Assembly (NCBI RefSeq): GCF_030265065.1
Contig: NC_080395.1
Span: 4,786,001 to 4,850,000 of the forward strand
From: Corythoichthys intestinalis
Lineage: Eukaryota > Chordata > Actinopteri > Syngnathiformes > Syngnathidae
DNA length: 64,000 nt
Direction of reading: 5' to 3'
Below, piece by piece: positions 10,901 to 25,292 of the stretch; positions within the stretch are counted from its first letter, which is position 1, and every line of letters starts with the position of its first letter. Below the pieces are notes generated by a model. The model made no database searches and was not told the origin of the DNA. It saw only the letters and a list, made by a program, of their open reading frames with translations. The position numbers were made by a program, and so were the translations under genes.

Positions 10901-13900
10901 ACTCTGTTGTACGATGCCACCACAAGTTTAACTTCATTACAATATTAATGAATTGAAAGAATGTATAAATGTAAATAAATATATGAATATATCCCCCCCC
11001 CCCCCCCCAAAAAAAAGCTCCGAAGCAGCGCTAAAGAGCCGCATGCAGCCCAAGAGCCGCGGGTTGCAGACCACCGTCGTAGTCCTCCTTTTTCCTTTTT
11101 ATTTGACCCTCATGAGTACTACATTACCACAACAATAACAGTCCTTCTGTCAACTGACCCATTTACAGGACTGGGGGAATTCTAATTGCCGTGTAAAGAG
11201 TTTTACTTGGTTCGGTGAGAAGGTGAATAGTTTTTTTCCCCGTTGTTCGTGAACTAAATTTCCACACAAACGCACATCGAGGTACCATTAACTTAGCAAG
11301 GAGAGGTATGAGAGTCATTATTCGAGTGTCCCAGAGCTCGCGAAATTTGGAGGGGGGGTGGGCGCATTTTTTAAAGTTTCGTCAGCTGTAATTGTCTGAA
11401 GTTGGCGCGCTGGTGTTGTGCCGAAAAATAGCCACTCCACGTGAAATGTCCCCCCTGACGGGAGCGCGCACACGTCACTCGTACAAACAGCCTTTTCTTA
11501 CCAATCGATGGGCACGGAAACGACGTTCTTGTACCGTGAATATGTATCATTTTACCCTGCTTAACCTAATAAATATTTTTCTGTGACCAACGCTCTGAAA
11601 ATGGAGCAAGGCTTTATTTTGGGCCCTGCCTCTCCGCGCAAGTTCAGTCAAAGTTTGCTTTCCGTCCAAGACAGCCGTCCACCGCTCACTTTCGCCGAAA
11701 ACTCCGATCCAAACTATTGTAATGCCCAGGATATGGGGAAGGAGAGATGTCTAATTGCTTACCCACTTTATTGTGGTAACAATAATAAAGAAAAACAATA
11801 ACAAAATAACAGCGGGCTGCTACGACATGCGACCGCTATCTCTCGCTATCTCGCTCGTTCTCCCATTCTTCCTACTCGTTCCCCTTGCGTCTCTTAAGGG
11901 GGGCCTGCATAGTTACGAACATTACAATACACAATGAATAGGTGTCCGCTAAACTCCTCCCACTCGGCTGCCGCTAGTTTGAAGCGGCCTTAATTTTTTT
12001 TTTTTTTTTTAAACAAAATAAAATACATCTCATTTGCCAAGCGTGGCGGTTTTTATTTTAGTGTGGCGGTGCGCCACAATCTGTTGAATATAGGGGAATC
12101 CCTGAAGTGCAACAAGTCACAAAACATGATGACTCAACGAAACAAAACAACTGCAAATCACAAAACGGGCAAAAAAAAAAAAAGAATCTAAAAACAATTG
12201 CAACTAATCCGAAAAAGAAAGGAAATGAGCCCATTCACTCCCAAAGACGTGTTTGTACATGTTTTTGGAGCACTTAGGTTTGCTACCAAAGACTTATAGA
12301 AACAATCCTTCCTGTCCTTTCAACTAGCGATGTAGGATAATACATTTTTCAACCGATAACCGACAATTTCCTCCTCGTCCCAGCCGATGATCGATAATGT
12401 CAAGCCAATAATTCTATGAAATGGTAGAATGTCTGACATTGTGTAATGGTAAACATTTGGCAACAATTACTTTGAGTAAATACCGACGTATGTTGCACAA
12501 AAATGCTTTTAAAAGTGAGCCATTCCTACCATACAGTACATTTATGTAACATTACTACACTGCAAAAGCACACCTCCTTAAAACCAGTTAAATTCCCGTG
12601 TTTTCAGTCTAAATCTATTGGAAATAAGTGAAATTAACTGCCAGCGCTTCAAGTACATTTCACTCACTCACATTTCTTGAAATAAGCTTATTTTCAGCTA
12701 GCTATTTTTCTTAACAGCCTTATTTTAAGCAATACATTAATATATTTAATCCTAAAAAACATGTTTGTCAGAGATGTTCTTTATTCAAGAATAGATATGG
12801 TTCAAAACATTATTGGAAAGCATTTTTTTTCTTGATTTTGGCAAAAAAATGACCCACGTTTTTAGATGTATGGGCTTAATAAGAACAAATGGTAATATTT
12901 GCTTCAAGTAAGTGGAATAATTTGGCACATTCATCCGTCTTTAACACTCAAGATGGAGAAAAAATTATTTGTCTAGATTTAAGAAAAATGATCTGATGAA
13001 GATGTCATAAATAGACGTGTGCCGGTTACTGGTTTCAAGGTTTACCGTGGTATGAAAAATAGTGTTGCACCGATACCATTTTTTGGGCCCGATACCGATA
13101 CAGATACCTGGCTGTGAAGTATCGGCCGATACCATTCCGATACCACTCTTTGCAAAAAAAGAAAAGAAAAGAAAAATGTTAAAATAAATAAATAATTAAA
13201 CATATATATATATATATATAAGGGATGCAATGATAGTTAAGTCACGCTTCGGTATGATTTTCGATACAATTCAATTAATTAATTGCTCTGAAATAGAAAA
13301 TACAACTGTTATTATTATTATTATTATTATTTTGCTAACAAGCAAAAATAACAGTGCCATCATATAAACAAGCATTTTAGTGCATAATATTTATGTGCTT
13401 ACTTCTTACTGATCTGGTGAAATTTTGTATATAAGTGCAGAGAACAATCTTTACTGTTAGTAAAGTGGGGCACACTGTTGATAGCTGCAGCTCTCTGAGT
13501 ACCATATAAGCAAAACATCCTATTTGTGGTCCGAGTTCATCTGTAACATGTACTGAATTAACAGTATTTGCAGCATTATCTATAGTCACTGGTATGGATT
13601 GATTTGGCCTGCTTAACTTCCATTCAGTCATGGCGGTTTTTAATTCATCAATGTACTGTACATGGACTACGCGTCGCTCTGGGCTCAAGCAGCTAATGGC
13701 ATGGGATCTAATGTAGACATCTAGGTTGCGATTTGATATCTAGTGCAGGGGTTCCCAACCTATTCCACTAAGGCACACTGTGGGTGCAGGATTTCATTCT
13801 TACCAAACAAGATGACAACACTTTTTCCCCAATCTGGTGTTTTACAAGTGCAATCAGTTGATTGCAGTCAGGTGTGGCTTGTTTTAGCAGAAGCCTCATT

Positions 13901-16900
13901 GGTTCAACTGTCTCTGCTGGATCGGCTGGAACAAAAACCAGGACCCACAGTGTGCCTTGAGGACTGGGTTGAAAACCCCTGATCTAGTGTGTGCGCGCGA
14001 GAGTTGGCATGGGATCTAACATAGGACATCTAGGTTGCTATTTGATGATATCTAGTGTGCGCGCTGCGCCGCTAGAGTGTTTTCTGGCCAAAGAAGTCAC
14101 TTCTGCTCTTTATTGCACAAGACCAGCATATGACAATCGACTTTCATAAACAGGACGAGTTTGAAGTACGGCGCTCTTAATTTGCCAGTCTTTGTTTATC
14201 ATGAAACTATGAGTTTGCATAGTCTCCCACGGTATTAACCTCTCTGATCCCGTCAGCTCTACAACAGCTGGCGTTTGCTCACGCATGCTAATCGTTTGTG
14301 AATGTCATGCTAAATGAGCAGCGTAATAACACGGATGCGTTGTAGTTTACATCCTTAATATTGAAGACAAAGGTGTTAATTTCGTTTGGTAATTTTGTGA
14401 TAAAGACACACAGGTGTCATGCATCGGGATTTGGGAAGTTGGCTAAAGTGGGGAGGACAGTACATTTGCGTTCGTGATGCAAGTAGATGGTATTGGCTCC
14501 CGAAATGTTGGTACTCGTCGATACCGATACCACCAATTCGGGCCGGATCGGCGCCCCCTGCCGATACTGGTATCGGTGTAACTTTAATGAAAACGTCACG
14601 GTTTCACAACCACTAAAATTTTCCGTCATACTGTAGAAAATGTTAGCCTAGTCTTATTTGGGAGAGCAACTTCGTCTAGGTTGTAAATCTCATGGCCACT
14701 GGGAAACAAGCTTGAATGAAGGGAAAAAGAATACCGTCAAAGATCGCTGATTGCCAGATTATCTTCCCCTAACCCAGTGCTTCTCAATTATTTTCTGTTA
14801 CGCCCCCCCATGGAAGACCTAAATGTTTCGCGCCACCCCGAACTCTGCCGCCACTGTAAATAGTATCATTTGTCTATTACTATTATAAGTACGCCTCTGC
14901 CTCACATTGTATCCTTTTATTTCTATTAGAGAAAATAACAGATCAACATATAAAGTATAACTTTATTAACATTGTTTTGTTTGTAAAAGAAAAGACTTAA
15001 CACGCATCAATTTGCCTGAATTAAAAAAAATAAAATAAAAAATCACATCCAAACTGTAAACATACACTCAAGGTACATTTTTGACCATTTGATACTGAAA
15101 AATAAAATCAGTAAATGCTAACAAATTCAAATTGATTAGAAACATTAACTCATGAGGACAATATGCCAAAAAATGTGACCGAAAAAACAAAACTGAATAG
15201 AAGGAAAAAAAAAAAAAGGGTCTTTGGACAGAAGGACAGTTTTTATTTTCGCTACTCCCAGTATCACCTCCAGTTTGCAATGAAGTGGGGTTATATTGCA
15301 CTGAGCATGCTAACAGTGCTCACTGGTTTACTGATATAACACTGACAAAGCGGGACGATTGTTGGCCATATTCGGCATGTTTTCGCTGAAAAACAACCAA
15401 GCGGCTCATCAATGAGATTGGGGTCCAATGTCTTTAAGTGGCGTCTTAATTGATTTGGCTTCCGGCTGTCCGCTATAATCATTTTTAGACACAGTAAACG
15501 GTGGTCTTTCCTTGTCTATCACTGTATTAAATGTCAAAGGCAAATGGCCCGAAAAAAGCGCATTCTCGGCGACCGAGGGAGAACCGTAGGTGAGGGCGGT
15601 CGTCGTGTCGATCCCAAGCCGAAAATGGCACTTTTCGGGCAGACACGTGAGAACCGGCGAAGACGGTGGGTCACTGCATGAGTCCGGCCAGAAAACTGCG
15701 CACAGCTCTCCAGCTCTTCATTCATGAGTCTCTTCCGTGTGCTCTTGCTTACTTCAAAAATACCGCGCGCACTTTGAAAATGAGAGCGCCACTGCCACCC
15801 AATGAGTGGATGTGCAAGTATACTTTATTCTAGTACGGCAAAAAAAAAAAAAAAAAGCATGTTCCCTGAGGTCACACGCGCCACCCCTGGCATCGCTCTG
15901 CGCCCCACTATTTGAGAAGTACTGCCCTAACCAAAAATGCACGTTCGCTGGAAAAGGACTGGTCTCACTCCCAATGTTTTTTTAGATGAAACTGTTACAG
16001 AACAATATTGATATTTTAACTTAATAACTTTGTCTTTTTAACACAAAGGCATGACATGTAGACTCGAGTTGACACAATGGCTGAAAATGGCGAAACTACT
16101 TGAGCTTTATGCCCCCTCCAAAAAAAAAAAAAAAAAGTCATGCAGTAAATATTTTTTAATTTGGAAGTGTTTTTTTTTTTTTTTTTTAAATACTTTTTAG
16201 TTTTTAATAGCAATTATTTTTGTTCTTGCTCAAATCTTGAGCAAACGCAGCTCTGCCTGTGGATAGTCTATAAGTTCTATTCATTTTAATTTTATTTAAA
16301 ATATGTTATTTAACAATGTATTCATGTAACAATTTGCAAATATGTTCTGAAAAAAAAAAAAATCCCAGTTTTTTTTTACCCATACATCTCAAAATGACAC
16401 ATTTTGGAGCGATAATTGCAATACTGTGATACCGTAAAACCGCAGTATTTTTGCCCAAGGTTATCGTACCGTCAAAATCTCATGCCGGCACATGCCTAGT
16501 CGGAAATATATAGTGTACTGAATGCATCACTGACTGGTTGACTTATTGTGAAATGTGTGTGAAATGATCATCTAACCACTGTGCCGGAATGATAAGCATG
16601 CTTACTTGGCTGACGTCACGTGTCCAAATGTCCGTGGTGAAACTGATGTGATCGGCATGCTTTTCACGAAGAATGGTGGAGGTACAGTGTAAACTGCATT
16701 ATTTTTTCATTCGGGGTTTTGGCTCTCGGGTCACCTTAGTAAAAAAAACGTCTCTCGTCCGACCGAGACTGGCTCCTCCTCCCGCCTGTGCTCTTCAGTC
16801 CGTTCGGCCCCCAAATGAGCACCCGCGCCAGGCCTCGGTCTGGCCGTGGTGCTTAATGAGTTGAACCGGAGATGAGTGGGGCAGGGCTGCCCGAGACCGA

Positions 16901-19900
16901 GCTGCCAAAAGCAGCTCTCGATCGTCACAAGCCCCGTAACTTAGCTTAGTTTGTTTGTTTACGTTCGCTTTAGCCTCGTATTCGTTCCAAATATCTTTGT
17001 GATGTAGCTTTAATTGTCTGATCAGGTTAGTGGTGTTGCATGAGGACGCTTTTTCTTTTGCAGTGCATGTTTTTGCAGATGGCGAGAGAGCCGTTTGTTT
17101 CACACACGGTAAAATCAACCTACGCTGGTGACAGAGCCACCACGACATCCAACTACCTCAACCATGTCGCGTCACTCATGCATCAGGGGCTTCCGAGGGA
17201 GGAGGGGTTGAGGAGGCGGCGGTGCAGAATTGGACAAAACTGCTTCGACTGCGCACAATTGGAGGCCAAATCAAGTATCTAAATATCGGATTCCATTATC
17301 GGTTGAATTTTTTTTTTTTTATCTGTTATCTGAGTGACGTCATAATTGCCACTATCGGCCGATAATTATCGGTAACCGACATTATCGTGCATCTTTACTT
17401 TCAACTGTTTGTAACTGAACAGAATCTGCAGCTCTCCAGAACGCTACCAAAGGCGTATAGAAAAAGGAAATTACTCCTGATCTTCAACTGCTCACTGTAG
17501 AACGGAAAAGAGTCAAAAAATTTTGTGAAAAAAAAATAAAAGTTTGTGTAGCCATCAAACACAATATTCTGTAGTGCTTGACAAGTCGGCCAAAATCATC
17601 GCAAATGAACAAAAGACGATGTCTTCTGAAAAACTGCTGGGAGTGAAAGCGTTAGGAAACCGGAAATGGTTGGCACTGGTGCCGAAGTTGACTCGCGGCT
17701 GTTTGGACGAGAGGAAAGACGCATTTCGAGAGGTCTCTATATACCCGGGTCTCTTGCTTTCTTTTGATTTGATGATGGTTGTGTATGATTCATTGCGAGG
17801 ATTTCATGCTGCTCACCGAGATGAACATTTTTCATTGCTGGCCAGCCTTAATTTCAATGTATAGGGCGGCAAAGGAAATGTTGCCCTGAAGTTCATCCTG
17901 AAACACTTGCAAATTCAGAATCCTAAAAGAATGTCAAATGCGTCGAAATTCCGAGTTTCAATCTTGAATTTAAAAAAAACAGCAACAACAAAAAACACAT
18001 TGCGGTGGGACTAGATGAACGGCCTTGTTGACGACATCCGAAACAAATGAAGACTGCATCACAGTCAGCACAGGAGCGTCCCTGTTGCTCACATCCTCAC
18101 TTGAAAATAAAATGCAAAATATCGATAAAACAATTAGTTTTCAGATTTGTCATTGGGTTTTGTTTTTTTATTTGTCATCTTGAATTACAATCTATGATTA
18201 TTATTCAAGGCAGCGGACTAAAGTCAGCAGGCGTTATTTTTCACTCGCTCTCACGTCTTCCTCCTGCCTGTGTTCTCCAGTCTAAGAGAGTGTGGCCTGG
18301 ACAAAGGCAGCTGTCACCTGCTGGCTTCCGTTCTCAGCTCTCCATCCAACCTGAAGCATCTGGACCTGTCCGAGAACCATCTGTCAGACGAAGGGGTGGA
18401 GATCCTCTCGAAAGGACTGGCCAGCCCAAACTGCATCTTAGAGTCCCTCACGTAAGGAGCTGCTCCTGTTGGTAATCTTCTGTGGTTCTGGTCGACCAAT
18501 CAATAGAATCACTGCTATTATTAGCAAAAAAAAAACGATTCACTCAATGTGGTTGAACGAAACATCCTTATTGACGACATCCAAAACTAATAAAGACTGT
18601 CACAGACAGCACATGACCATTCCTGTTGGTGACATCATGACTAGAAAATACAATCCATCATATCGATAAAACGATAAATCAGGTTTTGTAATTTGCCTTT
18701 TTTTTTTGTCATCTTGAAATAAAATCTATGATTATTATTCAAAGCAGCATAATAAAGTCAGCAGGTTGTATGTTTGGCTCACTTCTTCAGCCTGTCTGTC
18801 TTCTCCAGTCTAATCGGTTGTAACCTGGACAAAGGTAGCTGTCACCTGCTGGCTTCCGTCCTCAGCTCTCCATCCAACCTGAGGCATCTGAATCTGAGCT
18901 GGAACGATCTGTCGGACAAAGGGGTGGAGATCCTCTCAAAAGGACTGGCCAGTCCACGCTGCAAATTGGAGTCCCTCACGTAAAGAGCTCCTCCTATTCA
19001 TTATCTTCTGTGGTTCCTGTCGACCAATCAATAGAATCACTGCTATTATTAGCAAAAAAGAACGATTCACTCTATGTGGTCGAACGAAACAAACATCCTT
19101 GCTGACGACATCCAAAACATACTGTCACAGCCAGCACATAAGCGTTCCTGTTGGTGACATCATGACTAGAAAATACAGTCCATCATATTGATAAAACGAT
19201 AAATCAGGTTTTGTCATTTGTCTTTTTTTGGTCATCTTGAAATAAAATCTATGATCATTATTCAAAGCAGCATACTTAAGTCAGCAGGTTGTATGTTTGG
19301 CTCACTTCTTCAGCCTGTCTGTCTTCTCCAGTCTATTCGGTTGTAACCTGGGCAAAGGTAGCTGTCACCTGCTGGCTTCCGTTCTCATCTCTCCATCCAA
19401 CCTGAGGCATCTGGACCTGAGCTATAACATACTGTCAGACGAAGGGGTGGAGATCCTCTCGAAAGGACTGGCCAGCCCAAACTGCAAATTAGAGTTTCTC
19501 AAGTAAGGAGCTCCTCCTGTTCATAATGTTCTGTGTTTCCGAGTAATCAATGGAATCACTGCTGTTCTTAGCAAAAAGAACAATTCACTCAGTGTTGTCG
19601 TACAAGACAAATGTCCTTGTTGACGACATCCAAAATAAATGAAGACTGTCACAGCCAGCACAAGAGCGTTCCTGTTGGTGATTGAAAATAGAATACATCA
19701 TATCGATAAAACCAGGGGCGTAGGTTTGGTCTCAATATTGGTAGGAATTAGTGATGCACGATAATCCATTTTTCAACCGATATCGATAACCGATAATTTC
19801 CTGCCCCTTCCACCCGATAACCGATAATGTCATACCGATAATTCTATTCAAATATGAATATAAAATGTTAAAGTATACAAAGCTCGAATGTTACTGTGCA

Positions 19901-22900
19901 AAAACATTTTTCCACATCAAATGTGAACAAGTAGTAAATTCCAACATCTAAACAATGGCAATGACATTGTGTAATGGTAATCTTTTGGCAACAATTACTT
20001 AGAGAGTAAACACCCAAGTTGCACAAAAATGCCTTAAAAATTAAGCCATTCCTAACATATATCACATTACTACACTGCAAAAACACCTCCTTAAAACTAG
20101 CAGAATTGGACAAAACTGTTGATTGAGCACATTTGGAGGCTAAATCAATTATATAATTATCGGATTGCATTATCGGTTGAATTTCGTTTTATCTGGATTA
20201 TCTGCGTGACCTCATAATTGCCATTATCGGCCGATAATTATCGGTGACCGATATTATCGTGCATCTCTAGTAGGAATGATATAACAACACAACCTAAGTG
20301 TACAATACACTTTTTGCTGTGGACGGGACGTAAGACCAACCAGACTGTGTGAACGGCGGCCAAGGCTACATTTCTCACCATTAAGAATCTAATTAATTGA
20401 TAGGCTGAATGATAAATGCAATATACATCGGTATTGACTGAGACTAGCTTGCACACTGCAAATTTACAGTATAACATGTTAATCTTTCTTCAATCTAGTC
20501 GAATAATTTTCTTCATCTTGTTTTGAATTTTAAAGGCTAGTTAACAGATGAATGTGTCAGATTCTTACACTTTGTGTATTAACATACAAAAATACAAGAT
20601 TGTTTATCACCTCTTAACTATGGAGAAATGCAAAAAAAAATAAACATTTGTCTTAATACCACTCAAAATTGTCTGTATAAATAAACTAAATATAACAAAA
20701 ATTCTTAGTCATGGAATAACAAAAATAAATAAAAAGGAGCCTTCCTTTCGGAAAAGCACGACTGCTTTTGTCCACAAGCACAGCCAAACTCAACAAAAAA
20801 TGAAAGTATCCTTTGAGCTGCTTAAGATCACATAAGCAAAATAAAAACTGGGAAGAAGGGGGTAAACCTTGGTTCACTACAATTCTTCCAGCTGAGGAGA
20901 GTTCACTATATTTCTCTGTTTAATTAACGTTAGGATAATCGAATACAAATACAGGAGGACACTTCTCCTGAAGTATGGAGGTAGATTTGTGTCTTTATTA
21001 TTCAATAAAAAAAAAAAGCTGCGACAACAACAAAAAAAGTCGCTTCAATCGAAATATATATTTTCAATTAAAAGAAAAAAAGTCACTTCGATAAAAAAAA
21101 GAAAAACGTTTTTGAATGCAAAAATAAATTTGAAACTCAATTGACAACTCATTTGACAACTTTTTGAATTTTTTTTTTTTTTTTGTACAACTTTTTTGAT
21201 TGAAGTAACGTAGTTTTGCGTTTAGGCCACATTTTGGATAGGACATCTGTGTTTTTATTATTTAATCAAAAAATAATTTGCTTCAAACAAAAAAAAATAT
21301 TTTCACAAGAAAAATCACTTCAATCAAAAATGAAAAATTTTCAATCATAGAAAAAAGTTTTTGAATGTGAAAAAATATTTGAAACTCGGAAATTTGCATT
21401 TGAACACTTCATTTTTCATTGAAACTGTTTTCTTTGATTAAAGTAATCCTTTTTGCGTTTGGGCCATATTGTGGGTAGGACATTAGTGTCTAAATCATTC
21501 AATCCCAGGAAAAGTTGCTTCAATCAAAAAACTATTTTCAATCAAAGAAAAAAATCATTTGCAAAAATAAAATTGCCCTTCCCTAAAAAAAAAAAACATA
21601 TATAAATATATATATATTTGATTTTTTTTTTTTTTTATTGATTTTTTTTTTTTTTACTGAAGTGTCACATTTTTGGGAGACCAAAAAGTTTTGAACTCAT
21701 TTATTTCAAGGACTAAAAGTTTTGAATGCCTTTTTTTTTTAAGTACAAAAAGTTTTGATTGAATCATTTTGACACAACGATCCAACTTTGCCGCTACTTC
21801 CGACATGTTTAAGTGACAAGTGACTCCGCCAATGGCGTAAGCCATAAAAGCATGATGAAGCAAGAATAATGGCCACCAGGGTTCCAGCCAGCCATCGGAC
21901 TCGGCTCGGCTCGGAGCCTGCTGCTTAATGTGATTCAACACGGGAAGCTTGACCCGCTGCCCTGACGTGACGGATGGCAATCGGCGTTCAACCGGGGTGT
22001 CACGACGTGCCGGTAAATGGGTGTAAAGCCCCGTATCTTAAGCGACCGGCCGCCGGGGCGGGGATGTGACATCGGTATCTCACCGGAGTGCCTGCGACGG
22101 TACGGTGACCTGTCGCGGCACACTGGTGGGACCCCGAGATCCCCTCCTTGGAGGGTCCCGTTTCGCGGAATGGTCATCATGCTTTTATGGCTTACGCCAT
22201 TGGCGGAGTCACTTGTCACTCAAACATGTCGGAAGTAGCAGCGAAGTTGGATCTTTGTGTGAAAATGATTCAATCAAAACTTTTAGTAGTTCAAATAAAT
22301 GAGTTCAAAACTTTGTGCTCTACAAAAATGTGACACTTTAATATAAAAAAATATATATTTCAAATTTAAAAAATATTTTTCAAAAAAATATATATTTTAA
22401 GGTAAGGGCAATTTTATTTTTGCAAATGATTTTTTTCTTTGATTGAAAATTGTTTTTTTTTTTTTGATTGAAGCAACTTTTTCTGGGATTGAATGATCTA
22501 GACAAAAATGTCCTACCCGCAACATGGCCCAAACGCAAAAAGGATTGCTTCAATCAAAGAAAACAGTTTCAGCGAAAAATAAAGTGTTCAAATGCAAATT
22601 TCTGAGTTTCAAATATTTTTTTGGATACAAAAACTTTTTTTTTTCTATGATTGAAAATTTTTCATTTTTTATTTAAGTTATTTTTCTTTTGAAAATATAT
22701 ATATTTTTTTTGTTTGAAGCAACTTATTTTTTGATTGGATATAAAGACACAAATGCACTAGCCAAAATGCGGCCCAAATTAGGGCTGAGCGATATGGCCT
22801 TAAGCATGTATCATGGTAAATTGAGCAGAATTACCTCGATAACGATAAATGACGATAAATTCGCCCAAGCGGACTGTTATATAATTTGAAAATCTGAATA

Positions 22901-25261
22901 AATGCATGAAATACAGATTAACCGTTTCACATTGATTTATATACCAGCTTTCAATGTAATATATTTAACAATTGTACATGCAGTCTAAACATTAAGTAGG
23001 GTATGAAAACGCAAAGGGGGTGTGAGACATCAATAGAACCGTTATGTTCCAAGATAACAAATATTGATAAAGTTAACAAAAAAAATCAATCACATTAATG
23101 AGCAATTATCGAAAATAGATCGAAAATGACGAACATTTCCGAAAGTGTTCCGGAAACAGCCGAATGGGGCGGAGACGTCATAACAAGGAAACAAAAGGTC
23201 GAGGCGGGTGCCATCGTTGTTTATCGACGAGAGAGTTGCGTTCGTGTTTTATCAAAAAATCGCTAAAATGGTTCAAACCTGTCATGCTATGTGGTTTACA
23301 AATAGCCATTTGTCGCAATGTAGTACCCATGAGTTGCCGAACACGAGAAAAAGAGCTGGACTACGCAGACAATGAGTAAAGTTCGTTAGTGCTAAGAGGG
23401 CTAATTTGGCAATTTTACAAGGAAACGGGAACCTGACGAGCCAGAAGATGTGCCTACAACCTCAAAGAAAACAAAATTTATGCTACTTCCCAATCACTAA
23501 AGACCCACAAACTGCGAAGGAGTGAATTCGTGACCCGTATGTGAATAAATCGAGTGATTCGAGCATTTCTGTGGAACAGGAATATCAGCTTGTAGAGATC
23601 GAAAATCACGGCGACTTAAGCGTACATTTGAGACAACAACTCGACCGAAGTTCTGGATTAAAGTCATTTCGGAATATCCCGACATCGCTTGGAGCGCGCT
23701 GAAAACTGCTACAATTTCCAACATCGCTAGCTTGATGCTAGCTTCTCTCACTCTCCCATCTCGTCTCAACGAAACAAATTCAGCCCTCTCACTGATTCAG
23801 CGGGTGAGTTGTATTTTTTCCCTGCACTTAACACGACGGGGCTAAAAACAAATGTTATTTTATATTTGCTGTATTTTTCTGCCGCACATTGCCGGTGTTC
23901 TAACAAAGTTGGCATGCGCGTAACGTTAAAAAGGACCGCGAATGCAGCGATTCCTAAGTACACACTACAAACTTTCTTTAAAGAAAGGAATATTAACTTA
24001 CATTTGCCATGTTTGGCGCACACAACAACTGCACGTAGCCCTCTCACTTAACGACTTCGCCGTGTCGTTAAGTGTTAATTTACGCCATTTCCGTGTTGCA
24101 CATGTATGTTTGTGATGTAAATAGTTTTTTAGCACCATTGGATAACATTGAGAGTCCAACTGAATATAAAAGAGGGACACCGGTCCGTGAAAAAAAAAGA
24201 CCCAAATCACACCGGGGACCCCTGCTCTAATCCCATTCATATTTGTGTCGGTTGGCAGAGCGAAACCGATGATAGCATATTAAATGATAATTATTCTATA
24301 CATTACTTTATTTTGCGGTCACGGTGTATCAGCTTCACAAAAAGAAATGCAAAACATACCATTTGGTGTTTCGGGGTTTCATCAGTGTGATTGCTCCCCT
24401 CAATGATCCTTTCATTAGGCTGCATTGGCTTTCGTTTGGGCTCAAATTGATAACCCAAAACACCAAAGAAAGGTTCATAACTCTCTTCGTCACCATTAGA
24501 AGAATGTTCGTTACGTCAGATTTGTCGCTGCAACTAGAAACGTAATTGTCCGCCATCATCATCGCCATTCAGTACTAAAGCACCGAGCCGGTTGTTTCCT
24601 TGTTTTGATGTCACGCCCACAATCTGCCAGATTTCCGGGATCTCGGGGGCGGGTCTTTTTAGCTTGAAATTGACCCAAATTTCTCTCATTTTCTTGGTGT
24701 TGCGATGTGTGTAATTACACGAAGTGACATGATATGAATCCAAAAGGCATTCGTTTATGGATAAATGATGGAATATTAGCATTTCCCCAGGTGTTGACAT
24801 ACACTTTAAGTATATAAAAATTTATTGTAAACAATAAGAGTTCAAGTATGAACATTTATAACAACTTGTATGGCTTGAACAATGTACATTGTCAAAATCG
24901 ATATGCCTGTGCAACCATGTCTTTGTAACACAAATGAATTACAGCTTGAACAGTACACTTCAAAAGACAATTTTTTGTTAATGGCTGCAGTGACATAATT
25001 ACTCAACACAAGTGTTTACTTCAAGGTTTCAGGGGTTTTTTCCCAGTGCATTTTTTAATACATGCAAGCACACTAGGCTTGCCACCCGTCCCTTGAAATA
25101 CGGATTCATTCCGTAATTGGATATTAAAAGTTGCGTTCCGTATTGAACCAATACGGAATGCAGTTTATTCCGTATTTCACAATTGTCCCATGGGGCGAGC
25201 CGCGGCTCTGGTTGCGGGGTGTGCCGGGTGGCGGTGCGCCCAGCCCATGCACGTCTGTCAC

Positions 25262-25292
<31 letters not shown>

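Larger units (their letters stand above)
13012..16498 (+). mobile_element. hAT element nested in the family E element
   Basis: TAGACGTGTGCCGGTTACTG at the left and CATGCCGGCACATGCCTA at the right form inverted ends. The flanks gtcataaa and gtcggaaa match at 6 of 8 positions, which suits an older insertion. It contains insertions at 13060-14586 and 14775-15924. Confidence 0.7.
12325..17397 (-). mobile_element. hAT transposon, family E, with transposase remnant and nested insertions
   Basis: It begins TAGCGATGTAGGATAATACA and ends ATTATCGTGCATCTTTA, between perfect 8-bp duplications ctttcaac (12317-12324 and 17398-17405). The short relative at 19749-20269 defines the family. On the minus strand, about 16930-17140 encodes a BED-finger-like stretch (NTTNLIRQLKLHHKDIW), the DNA-binding N-terminus of a hAT transposase. 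Internal insertions are at 13012-16498, which itself holds three further elements. The host intron sequence on both sides matches gene 2 intron 2 near 43090-43210. Confidence 0.8.

Noticed and set aside
17544-17864. 106-codon open frame in gene 1 intron 2
   Set aside because: The related sequence at 43270-43550 in gene 2 is not open in the same frame; it is a noncoding repeat shared by both introns.
21920-21960. 18S rRNA gene fragment
   Set aside because: Only about 35 nt resemble rRNA, with mismatches, and the flanking sequence does not continue the match.
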